DNA of 64,000 bases from an uncultured Bacteroidales bacterium. Lineage in GTDB: Bacteria > Bacteroidota > Bacteroidia > Bacteroidales > WCHB1-69. The stretch is from positions 1 to 64,000 of the forward strand of contig ONCM01000018.1 of assembly GCA_900316305.1 (NCBI GenBank), given 5' to 3'. Numbering within the stretch: position 1 is the stretch's first letter; every line of letters starts with the position of its first letter. The position numbers and the translations under genes are program-made. This document shows, in pieces, positions 23,943 through 31,562 of this stretch. The notes below the pieces were generated by a model. The model was not told where the DNA came from and did no database searches. It worked only from the letters and a program-made list of their open reading frames with translations.

Positions 23943-25172
23943 TCATTTCACCAATTTCACGGCTTCGGAGACGGGGATTTTCTCTTCTCCCTTGAAGGCG
24001 ATGATGAAGGCGTCAGGGTAATACTTTTTCACCTCTTCCAGCACTTTTTTGGCGGAGGCGAGGTCGCGTTCGTTGCCAGCCGTGTATTTCCACAAACTGC
24101 CTTCGTAGTAGCGATTTACATTCGGAAAATTCTTGAAACGTTTGTCAGTGAGGGCGATTTTTTCAGGCAAGGCCATAAATTGCACCATGAAACGGACACC
24201 ATTGGGATCCACGACCGCGTTCGCTATTGCGGCCGCCTCATCACCTTCTTTCTTATCAGATTGACTATCAATATGATTATCATTGCTGTTATCATGATTT
24301 ATCTGGGTTTGGGGGTTATCTTTTTCTTTCTGCTTGTCGTTGTTTTTGTAGTCCGTTTCCTTACTCTTTTCCTGTTTAACGTCGGAAACGCTCACTTTAT
24401 TGCCTGTCACCTGCGTATAATAGGAGGAAAATGCGCGGAAGATGGCGTTCGACACATCATCGCGGTTGGCGTCCTGACCGAGATATTTCTCATCATCGGC
24501 ATTGGACAGGAAGCCCATCTCGATGAGGATACTGGGCATGGAGACCTTGTAGAGCACCCAGAATCCGGCCTGTTTCACGCCACGATCGAGCAGGTGGGTG
24601 GTACCGATAAGGTTTTTCTGCACCTTGTCGGCCAGCAGGATGGAGTTGTTGAGATAGGCGGAGGAGTAGAGGGAGAACATGATGGCCGCTTCGGGGGAGT
24701 TAGGGTTGAAACCGTCATAATTGGCTTTGTAGTCGGCCTCCTTGAGCATGGCTGAGTTCTCGGCGCGGGCCACGGCCTGGTTGGCCTCACTCTTGTGCAG
24801 ACCCATCACAAAGGTTTCGATGCCGTGGGCGGAATGGTTGTCGTTGGCGTTGCAGTGGAAGGAGATGAACAGGTCGGCGTGGTTGTCGTTGGCAATCTGT
24901 GCGCGGCGATAGAGTTCCACGAACACGTCCGTTTTTCTTGTATATATCACCTTGACATTCGGGCAGTTATCCGAAATCAGCTTGCCGGTGCGCAGAGCGA
25001 CATCCAACACAACATCCTTCTCCCTAAGCTTGGATCCGATGCAGCCGGGGTCCTTCCCGCCATGCCCCGCATCAATCACCACCTTGAAGGTTTTGCCGTC
25101 CTTCTGGGCAGTTACGGGCACCGCCAAAAAAATTATGAACAAATATACTAAGAAAAATAATTTCGAGTTCAT
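23943..25172 (-). CDS. N-acetylmuramoyl-L-alanine amidase with C-terminal SPOR-like domain
   Basis: The 409-residue secreted protein starts at 25172: MNSKLFFLVYLFIIFLAVPVTAQ is a signal peptide ending near residue 23; the upstream ATG at 25217 is rejected. The Amidase_3 domain spans about 28-225 with zinc ligands in VIDAGHGGKDPG (His), REKDVVLDVA (Glu) and FISFHCNAND (His), and the second catalytic Glu in SILIEMGFLSN. A Lys/Asp/Asn-rich linker (about 260-320) follows. The end (about 325-409, RFMVQFMALPEKI, GSLWKYTAGNERDLASAKKVLEEVK, DAFIIAFKG) looks like a SPOR domain. The enzyme removes peptide stems from peptidoglycan, probably at the septum. Confidence 0.92.
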   Translation of the reverse strand: MNSKLFFLVYLFIIFLAVPVTAQKDGKTFKVVIDAGHGGKDPGCIGSKLREKDVVLDVALRTGKLISDNCPNVKVIYTRKTDVFVELYRRAQIANDNHADLFISFHCNANDNHSAHGIETFVMGLHKSEANQAVARAENSAMLKEADYKANYDGFNPNSPEAAIMFSLYSSAYLNNSILLADKVQKNLIGTTHLLDRGVKQAGFWVLYKVSMPSILIEMGFLSNADDEKYLGQDANRDDVSNAIFRAFSSYYTQVTGNKVSVSDVKQEKSKETDYKNNDKQKEKDNPQTQINHDNSNDNHIDSQSDKKEGDEAAAIANAVVDPNGVRFMVQFMALPEKIALTDKRFKNFPNVNRYYEGSLWKYTAGNERDLASAKKVLEEVKKYYPDAFIIAFKGEEKIPVSEAVKLVK

Positions 25173-25192
25173 TCCTTTTCGAATTTTTTGAT

Positions 25193-25200
25193 TATTTTTG
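25193..25200 (+). promoter_or_regulatory. -7 box TATTTTTG of the lptD gene
   Basis: TATTTTTGCCGC on the plus strand, 87 bases before the lptD start. It overlaps in space with the opposing amidase promoter at 25215-25222. Confidence 0.6.
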
Positions 25201-25214
25201 CCGCTTTTTCGGTG

Positions 25215-25222
25215 CAAAAGTA
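25215..25222 (-). promoter_or_regulatory. -7 box TACTTTTG of the amidase gene
   Basis: CAAAAGTA on the plus strand lies 43 bases upstream of the amidase ATG. The two opposing -7 boxes lie only 14 bases apart and face each other. Confidence 0.6.
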
Positions 25223-25287
25223 AAACTATTGACTAAAAAAATTACAGGTTGATTAAAAAATTATACACATTGAATTTTTCATATTTC

Positions 25288-27861
25288 ATGAAGCTACTTA
25301 TAGCTTTCATATTCAGTGTGTTATGCCTGTATTCATCGGCACAGAACCCCCGTTCGCGACGTCCCCGACACATTCCCTCCGACAGCACTGTACTCAGCAC
25401 CCCCAACCCCGTTTTTGCGGACAGCACCGCCAATTTTTCCCAATCTCCGAAGGTCATTTCCGAAAACGCCATCACCTCGGTGGTGGACTACAGTGCACGG
25501 GACTCGGTGGTCAACGACCTGCAGCGGCGGATCACCATCCTTTTCGGGGACGCGATGGTGAGATACGAGGACATGGAGCTCCGCGCCGACTACATTGAGA
25601 TCGACTTCGAGCATAACGAGCTCTACGCCTGCGGTGTGGCCGACACTAATGGCAACATGTACGGCTATCCTGTCTTTTCACAGGGGAGCGAAAACTACTA
25701 CGCCCACGAAATCAAGTACAACTTCACCACCAAGAAGGGCAAGATCACCCATGTGATCACCACGCAGGACGACGGTTTCATTCACGGCGAGCAGGTGAAG
25801 AAGATGGGCGACAACGTGGCCTACATCAAGGACGGAAAATACACAACCTGCGAGCTGGACCACCCCCACTTCGAAATCGCATTCTCCAAGGCCAAGGTCA
25901 TCCAGCACGACAAGATCCTCATCGGTCCGGCCTATCTGAGCTTCACGGGCGTGCCCACGCCGCTGGCCCTGCCCTTCGGATTCTTCCCGCTGGACGCGCA
26001 GCACAAGTCGGGACTGGTGATGCCCTCGTTCGGCCAATCCGGCACCCAAGGTTTCTACCTTAACGACCTCGGTTTCTACTTCGCCATCAACGACAACATC
26101 GACCTGCTGCTCTCCGCTGACATCTACACGCGCGGCAGCTGGGCGATAAAGGCCAAGTCGAACTACGTGTTCCGCTACCTCTGCTCCGGCAACCTCGAGC
26201 TGGCCTACGCGCGCACGCTCACTGGCGACCGCATCGACACGGCGAATTTCAAGAAGAGCAACAACTACAAGATTTACTGGGACCACAAGCAGGACAACAA
26301 GTCGCACCCGCGCACCCGCTTCACCGCGCACATCGACGTGCAGAGCTCCAACTACGCCAAAAGCGTCATGACCCCGGCCGAAGATTACCTGTCCAACCAG
26401 TTCACCTCCACGGTCAGCCTCTCCACTTCTGCTGCCGACTTTTTCTTCTTGGATGCCACCGTCTCCTACTCGCAGAACACGAGCACCCATACCGTCAACC
26501 TGAAGTTGCCCAACATCAACATGTCTGTGGCGCAGTTTTACCCTTTCCGCAAGAAAAACAAGTCCGGCAAGCTGAAATGGTACGACAACATCGCCTTGAA
26601 ATGGACCTCACAGCTCATCGGTCAGGTAAACACGATGGATACGTTGTTCTTCCAACCGATTACGTGGCAGCACTTTGAGACCGGCATGATGCACACTATT
26701 CCGCTAACCATCCCCATCAAAATTGCAAAAACTATCAACTGGAACACCTCGATCACGCTCACCGAAAAATGGTATCTGCAGCACTACACACGCCATTTGG
26801 AATGGGACACGGCGGTTTCGGAAACTCCGGTGCTAGTACAAGACTTCAATAGGAAGTTCGGAGCCGTGCACGACTTGAACATCTCCTCCAACCTGACCAC
26901 CAAGGTCTATGTGATGTACGTTTTCAAGAAGGGCGGGCTGAACGCCATCCGGCACATCATCACCCCGACGCTGAATTTCACCTTCCAGCCGAAGCTCAAC
27001 GGCCGCAACACGGGTCAGTACGTCAACCCGATGACTGGCGAGATTGTGGAGTACGACTACTACGATAACTCCATCTTCGGCAGCGGTGTCAACAGGATGA
27101 GCGCCCGGGCGCAACTCACCTTCGGCAACAACTTGGAAATCAAGGTCAGATCTCGGAAAGACACCATCACGGGACTGAAGAAAGTGCCCCTTATCGACAA
27201 CTTCAACATCAGCATGTACTATGATTTCGCTGCCGACTCCATGCGGTGGTCCACGCTAACCATGTCTGGCCGCAGCACGCTCTTCAAACAGCTCTACCTC
27301 ACCTACAGCTTCATCTTCGACCCCTACAGCATCAACGAGGAGGGCCGCCGCGTAAACGTCACCGAATGGGACGCCAACCACCGATTGCTGCGTTTCTCCT
27401 CCGGAACATACAGTGTATCAATTAATTATCGAATAGATCAAAACACGTTCAAATCCAAGGATCCGGAGCGGCAGAAGAACCGTCTGCCGTGGTCGCTGAC
27501 CTTCAACTACTCTTTCACATACGGCATCAACGACAACCTCGACTACTACCGTATGATTTATTGGGGACAAGATTTGAAGCCCTACAAGAATAACATGGTG
27601 CACACCATCAACGTGACCGGCGACATCAACATCACGAAAAAATGGCGGGTGGGATTCACCACCGGCTACGACTTTGTGCAGAAAGCCTTATCATACACAT
27701 CCATAGACATTTACCGTGACATGCACTGTTGGGAGATGAGTTTCAACTGGGTTCCCATGGGCTACCGTAAAGGCTGGAAGTTCACTATCAACGTGAAGTC
27801 TTCCGCCCTCCGCGACGTGCTGAAGCTGAATCTGCACAACGACTTCCGGAACTACATGTAA
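25288..27861 (+). CDS. lptD: LPS-assembly outer-membrane protein LptD
   Basis: The 857-residue protein starts at 25288 (MKLLIAFIFSVLCLYSSAQ, signal peptide); an upstream in-frame ATG is possible but adds no signal character. Residues about 60-220 are the periplasmic beta-jellyroll: DAMVRYEDMELRADYIEIDFEHNELYACG, KKGKITHVITTQDDGFIHGE, YTTCELDHPHFEIAFSKAKVI. The rest is a beta-barrel rich in aromatic-ended strands, with PLALPFGFFPLDAQHKSGLVMPSFGQS near residue 225 as the conserved plug/barrel entry. It inserts LPS into the outer leaflet. The cysteine pair of E. coli LptD is not obvious, as usual in Bacteroidetes. Annotation of this family is often just DUF/LptD-like; confidence is high from domain order. 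Confidence 0.88.
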   Translation: MKLLIAFIFSVLCLYSSAQNPRSRRPRHIPSDSTVLSTPNPVFADSTANFSQSPKVISENAITSVVDYSARDSVVNDLQRRITILFGDAMVRYEDMELRADYIEIDFEHNELYACGVADTNGNMYGYPVFSQGSENYYAHEIKYNFTTKKGKITHVITTQDDGFIHGEQVKKMGDNVAYIKDGKYTTCELDHPHFEIAFSKAKVIQHDKILIGPAYLSFTGVPTPLALPFGFFPLDAQHKSGLVMPSFGQSGTQGFYLNDLGFYFAINDNIDLLLSADIYTRGSWAIKAKSNYVFRYLCSGNLELAYARTLTGDRIDTANFKKSNNYKIYWDHKQDNKSHPRTRFTAHIDVQSSNYAKSVMTPAEDYLSNQFTSTVSLSTSAADFFFLDATVSYSQNTSTHTVNLKLPNINMSVAQFYPFRKKNKSGKLKWYDNIALKWTSQLIGQVNTMDTLFFQPITWQHFETGMMHTIPLTIPIKIAKTINWNTSITLTEKWYLQHYTRHLEWDTAVSETPVLVQDFNRKFGAVHDLNISSNLTTKVYVMYVFKKGGLNAIRHIITPTLNFTFQPKLNGRNTGQYVNPMTGEIVEYDYYDNSIFGSGVNRMSARAQLTFGNNLEIKVRSRKDTITGLKKVPLIDNFNISMYYDFAADSMRWSTLTMSGRSTLFKQLYLTYSFIFDPYSINEEGRRVNVTEWDANHRLLRFSSGTYSVSINYRIDQNTFKSKDPERQKNRLPWSLTFNYSFTYGINDNLDYYRMIYWGQDLKPYKNNMVHTINVTGDINITKKWRVGFTTGYDFVQKALSYTSIDIYRDMHCWEMSFNWVPMGYRKGWKFTINVKSSALRDVLKLNLHNDFRNYM

Positions 27862-27896
27862 TCAGTTAGTAGTTAGTAGTTAGCAGTTAGCAGTTA
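27862..27896. repeat. Heptamer array (GTTAGTA/GTTAGCA) between convergent lptD and glgB
   Basis: Five 7-bp units fill exactly the space between the lptD stop (27859-27861) and the glgB stop (27894-27896), the latter being part of the array. Confidence 0.9.
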
Positions 27897-29879
27897 GTTG
27901 GCTGTTGCCAGAACTAGTGCGGTGCGGGAGGGGAGATAGAGCAGGAGGCGCGATTTACCCTGATATGGGGAGGTGTGATAGGTCATCGTGGTGTCAACAT
28001 TCCCAAAACCGCAATATTCAGGGTCATCACTGCTGAGAACAATCTGATAATCACCTGGTTTACAATAGATGGTATAGTCCGAAAACGACTTCGTGGGATG
28101 GAAGTTGAAGACCACGATGCAGCCGTTGCGCTCGAAGGCCAGCACTTTGTCGCCATCGTTCTCGCAAAGCACCTTCGGCAGCGTATCTAACAGGCCATAG
28201 CGGGTCACGCAATGCACCATATCACGATCAAAACGATTCAATCCACTGTATTTCAGCATATTGTCATCGGCCAGATTCCATTGACGGCGGGCATGGTGGC
28301 ACGACCAGCCGTTGCCCTCTCGCGGGAAGTCAATCCACTCAGGATGGCCGAATTCGTTGCCCATGAAGTTCAGATAGCCGCCGGAGCAGAGCGTCAAGGT
28401 CACCAGACGAATGAGCTTGTGCAACGCCACTCCCCTATCAACCGTCATATCCGGTGTCAGCACCGACATGGAATCGTACATTTTCCTGTCAATCATTCGG
28501 AAGATCATCGTTTTGTCACCCACCAGTGCCTGATCGTGGCATTCGGCATAGCTAATCGTCTGTTCTTCAGGACGTTTATCCGTCATCTTGAAGTAAATCT
28601 CTCCCACGTTCCAATCGTCGTCGGACTTGGTTTTGAGGGTTTTAACCCAGTAGTCAGCGATACCCATTGACATTCGGTAGTCGAAACCGATGCCGCCCTG
28701 TTCCACGGGGAAGGCCATGCCGGGCATCCCGCTCACATCTTCGGCAATGGTCATCACATCGGGACGTATCTCCCGCGCTAATTTGTTGGCCAACGTGAGG
28801 TAGGTAATCGCATCCTCGTCCACATTTTCGTTAAAGTATTGGGCATATTCCAAAAAATCAACGCCCAAACCGTGGTCGAAATAGCACATACTGGTCACGC
28901 CGTCGAAACGGAAGCCGTCGAAATGGAACTTTTCCAACCAATATTTAAGGTTGGAAAGCAAAAAATGCACCGTTTCGGGCTTTCCATAGTCGAAACAGCG
29001 GGAATCCCACACCTTGTGGTGGCCTTTTTCGCCATGATGCGTATAGAGGTGGTCGCTGCCGTCGAAACAACCGATGCCCTCCTTCTCGTTTTTCACTGCG
29101 TGGGAGTGGATAATGTCGAGAATCACGGAGATGCCCATTCCGTGGGCAGTGTCGATGAGGGCCATCAGCTCCTCGGGCGTGCCAAAGCGAAACGATGGTG
29201 CGAAGAAGTTGGAGACCTGATAGCCGAACGAGCCGTAATAAGGGTGCTCTTGGATGGCCATCAGCTGTATCGTATTGTATCCCAAGGCTTTAATTCGGGG
29301 CAACACCGTCTCTTGAAACTCATGATAAGAGGAAATCTTAGCCTCCTGAGATGACATGCCGATGTGCGCCTCGTAGATGAGCGGATGGGATGGTTTCTGG
29401 GGCTGTGGACTCTTCCAATCGTAAGGTTCTGTTTCCCAGACTTGTGCACAAAAGACCTTTGTCGAATCGTCCTGCACGACCCGTTGGGTGTAGGCGGGAA
29501 TTCGCTCGTCGGCTCCGAACGGCCATACCATCCAAAGTTTGTAAAGCATCTCGTTCTTCAGGACGAAATCCGGCAGTTCAATCTCCCAATCCCCGTTGCC
29601 GATAGGTTTCAGCGCGAACTCCGGCAGGATTTTCCACTTGGAGAAATCGCCATAGAGGTAGATGGCGGTGGCGTTCGGCGCCTTCTCCCGAAAGACCCAG
29701 CCGGTTTCCGTCTTGTGCAGACCGTAGTACAGATGTCCATTGGCGATTTCCGACAAGTCCGATTTACCGTCGGTGAGCTGCAATTCGCGGAGCACGGCTC
29801 GTTCCTGTCGCTTCTGCAACGCCTCCTGGTAGGGTTTCAGCCAGGGGTCTTTCTTGACTAAGGGAGATTTGCGTAACAT
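27894..29879 (-). CDS. glgB: 1,4-alpha-glucan branching enzyme
   Basis: The 661-residue GH13 enzyme introduces alpha-1,6 branches in glycogen. The N-terminal carbohydrate-binding module (about residues 50-130) reads HLYYGLHKTETGWVFREKAPNATAIYLYGDFSKW. The catalytic barrel has YEAHIGMSS (about 168), DIIHSHAVKN (about 254), FRFDGVTSMCYFD with the nucleophile Asp (about 322), MTIAEDVSG with the acid/base Glu (about 377) and YAECHDQALVGDKT with the transition-state Asp (about 440). The order and length match the eukaryote-like branching enzymes common in Bacteroidetes. The HAD gene ends 14 bases before its start, so they form a two-gene unit. The stop codon falls in a heptamer array. Confidence 0.95.
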   Translation of the reverse strand: MLRKSPLVKKDPWLKPYQEALQKRQERAVLRELQLTDGKSDLSEIANGHLYYGLHKTETGWVFREKAPNATAIYLYGDFSKWKILPEFALKPIGNGDWEIELPDFVLKNEMLYKLWMVWPFGADERIPAYTQRVVQDDSTKVFCAQVWETEPYDWKSPQPQKPSHPLIYEAHIGMSSQEAKISSYHEFQETVLPRIKALGYNTIQLMAIQEHPYYGSFGYQVSNFFAPSFRFGTPEELMALIDTAHGMGISVILDIIHSHAVKNEKEGIGCFDGSDHLYTHHGEKGHHKVWDSRCFDYGKPETVHFLLSNLKYWLEKFHFDGFRFDGVTSMCYFDHGLGVDFLEYAQYFNENVDEDAITYLTLANKLAREIRPDVMTIAEDVSGMPGMAFPVEQGGIGFDYRMSMGIADYWVKTLKTKSDDDWNVGEIYFKMTDKRPEEQTISYAECHDQALVGDKTMIFRMIDRKMYDSMSVLTPDMTVDRGVALHKLIRLVTLTLCSGGYLNFMGNEFGHPEWIDFPREGNGWSCHHARRQWNLADDNMLKYSGLNRFDRDMVHCVTRYGLLDTLPKVLCENDGDKVLAFERNGCIVVFNFHPTKSFSDYTIYCKPGDYQIVLSSDDPEYCGFGNVDTTMTYHTSPYQGKSRLLLYLPSRTALVLATAN

Positions 29880-29893
29880 GTTTCTATCGAAAA

Positions 29894-30517
29894 TTAAGCA
29901 TTTTTAACTTGGTTCAAGGCGGCAAAGGTCGGTTTTGATGCCTTGACTGTCCGTTCGAAGGCCATACCCACTGCACGAGCCCCCTCGCCGTCGGTATCCT
30001 TACGGTCACCAATCATCAGACAATCAGACGGTTTCACGTTCAATTCGCGACATATTTTTCCGAACGATTCCTTGCAGGGTTTCAGTCCGCCCAGAGCAGG
30101 TGCTTCAAACAGGTAGTCCGCCCAAGAAAGTCGGAATCCGATGGCTTCCAGTTTCTTACGCACGGAGCCGTAATCGGAAAAGACCACCACCTTCAAACCA
30201 CGGGCACGCAAGGCAGGCATCACGGTCTCCACCCATGAGGCGACCCGAAAATGTTGGCGCAATACGGACACCATATCGGGCATATACTGCTCAAAATACC
30301 ACCGACGGGCATGTTCAGGCTTGTCAAAGCGGGCGAAAAAAGCCTCGTAGAAGGCGTCTTCGCTTTCGAAGTGCTGTCCGCGCAGTTCCTTGCGCACCTC
30401 GCGCTCGCGTTTCAGCAGCGAAAGCGTGCCGCGCCGCATCTGCAACCATACGAGCCGCATGGCAAGTCCGGATTTGTTGTAAAGGGTTCCGTCGAGATCG
30501 AATATAATGGCCTTCAT
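29894..30517 (-). CDS. HAD-superfamily hydrolase
   Basis: The 207-residue protein has motif I IIFDLDGTLYNKSG (residues about 3-16), motif II VVFSDYGS (about 109-116), motif III KPCKESFGKI (Lys about 141) and motif IV MIGDRKDTDGEGARAVGM (about 163-180). The helical cap between motifs I and II (about 20-95) suits a small-molecule phosphatase of the phosphoglycolate or pyrophosphatase type. The substrate cannot be told from sequence. It is transcribed with glgB downstream, which makes a sugar-phosphate role possible. Confidence 0.85.
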   Translation of the reverse strand: MKAIIFDLDGTLYNKSGLAMRLVWLQMRRGTLSLLKREREVRKELRGQHFESEDAFYEAFFARFDKPEHARRWYFEQYMPDMVSVLRQHFRVASWVETVMPALRARGLKVVVFSDYGSVRKKLEAIGFRLSWADYLFEAPALGGLKPCKESFGKICRELNVKPSDCLMIGDRKDTDGEGARAVGMAFERTVKASKPTFAALNQVKNA

Positions 30518-30544
30518 TGTAGAGGAGATTGATTATTGAAGCGG

Positions 30545-30552
30545 CAAAGATA
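30545..30552 (-). promoter_or_regulatory. -7 box TATCTTTG for the HAD-glgB unit
   Basis: CAAAGATA on the plus strand, 28 bases upstream of the HAD start codon, in the common GGCAAAGATAC context. Confidence 0.7.
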
Positions 30553-30560
30553 CAAAAAAT

Positions 30561-30597
30561 GACCATTGACTGTTGACCCTTGGCCATTGAGTGTTGA
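30561..30597. repeat. Short TTGACTG/TTGACCC-type repeat
   Basis: GACCATTGACTGTTGACCCTTGGCCATTGAGTGTTGA is a degenerate 7-8-bp array of the same family as stretches near 10559-10576 and 22143-22165. Confidence 0.6.
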
Positions 30598-30616
30598 AAA
30601 AAGAGACCAGAATTAA

Positions 30617-30648
30617 AAAAAGAGACGCCACTAGGTGACATCTCTTTT
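30617..30648 (-). terminator. Terminator of tRNA-Val(CAC)
   Basis: On the minus strand AAAGAGATGTCAC pairs with GTGGCGTCTCTTT (with G-U pairs) and is followed by a T-rich run. It begins seven bases past the tRNA 3' end. Confidence 0.75.
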
Positions 30649-30654
30649 ATCGTG

Positions 30655-30729
30655 TGGGACGTACTGGACTCGAACCAGTGACCTCTGCCGTGTGAAGGCA
30701 GCGCTCTGAACCGACTGGGCTAACGTCCC
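30655..30729 (-). tRNA. tRNA-Val(CAC), CCA not encoded
   Basis: Acceptor GGGACGT pairs ACGTCCC; the D arm has TAGCCCAGTCGGTTCAGAGC; the anticodon stem CTGCC/GGCAG holds the loop TTCACAC with anticodon CAC; the T arm is CTGGTTCGAGTCCAG. The discriminator A (30655) is followed by CACG, so CCA must be added after transcription, unlike the tRNA-Val(GAC) gene at 20017. Confidence 0.95.
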
Positions 30730-30743
30730 GTAGAATTCGGCGG

Positions 30744-30751
30744 CAAAAATA
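30744..30751 (-). promoter_or_regulatory. -7 box TATTTTTG of tRNA-Val(CAC)
   Basis: CAAAAATA on the plus strand, 15 bases upstream of the tRNA 5' end, preceded by AAAAAAAGTG as in the other tRNA-Val gene. Confidence 0.75.
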
Positions 30752-30836
30752 CACTTTTTTTGAATATTTACAACACCTGACGTTTATTTTTTAGATTTTC
30801 AGCAAGAAGCTGAAAGCCAGTATTTTAGAAACACTT

Positions 30837-31496
30837 TTACTTGAACGAGATATCGCGGACCTCCACTAGGCGTCGAAAATCCGCAGCGGGAACAATCTGA
30901 TAGACGCGTTTCTCGTTTTGCAGATAGTAGTGACCGTTGAAATGGATGATTTGGGGATCCAAATTTTTCAACCCCTTAATTTTCAGTACGTTATTATCAA
31001 ATTGATAGACAATCTTGTTATGGATGGGCGTGCTCCAGAACTGAACCTCCATGAACTTCGGGGCATTGTCAGGTGCGGAGATGGGGTTCTTACCCGCATC
31101 AAAGTAGAGTACCGGCACTTCCTGTTTGAAGATCACCCGCTCTGACGCAACGCTCTCATTCTCAGCATCTTTATACATCGGATAATCCTCATCGTCCAGC
31201 ATGTAGTCCATGGAACCATCATCAACATAGAGCGAATCATTCATCAGAGAATCAACACCCTGTCCTGACTTGTTCACGCCAGACTCCGGTTCATACTTGT
31301 GGACAATATATTTATATATAGTATCGGTAGAGCCCGCAGACGGCGGTAGGGGCTGTTGCGTTTCCCGCTGCTGTTGGCGCAGGTTGAGTTTGCTCACCAA
31401 AACAGCAGTGACGGCGACACCCACCAGTAGCCCGATAATGACACCGAGCAACAGGATAAGTCCCTTCTTTGTAGCCAGATTAGACTGATTTTCCAT
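30837..31496 (-). CDS. Single-pass membrane protein of unknown function
   Basis: The 219-residue protein has a transmembrane helix at about residues 12-34 (LILLLGVIIGLLVGVAVTAVLVS), a Gln/Pro-rich and then Asp/Glu-rich periplasmic linker (about 40-115; SMDYMLDDEDYPMYKD) and a compact C-terminal domain of about 90 residues (PVLYFDAGKNPIS, FMEVQFWSTPIHNKIVYQFDNNVLKIKGL, GHYYLQNEKRVYQIVPAADF). I recognise no family. It has its own promoter and lies downstream of the MMPL-PlsC gene on the same strand, with a 66-base gap. Confidence 0.65.
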   Translation of the reverse strand: MENQSNLATKKGLILLLGVIIGLLVGVAVTAVLVSKLNLRQQQRETQQPLPPSAGSTDTIYKYIVHKYEPESGVNKSGQGVDSLMNDSLYVDDGSMDYMLDDEDYPMYKDAENESVASERVIFKQEVPVLYFDAGKNPISAPDNAPKFMEVQFWSTPIHNKIVYQFDNNVLKIKGLKNLDPQIIHFNGHYYLQNEKRVYQIVPAADFRRLVEVRDISFK

Positions 31497-31523
31497 TGTT
31501 TATTCCGATACTGAATCGACTGG

Positions 31524-31531
31524 CAAAAATA
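31524..31531 (-). promoter_or_regulatory. -7 box TATTTTTG of the unknown membrane-protein gene
   Basis: CAAAAATA on the plus strand (GGCAAAAATAC context), 28 bases upstream of the start codon at 31496. Confidence 0.65.
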
Positions 31532-31562
31532 CAAATTTTGCAATAATCAAATACAGAAAAAT

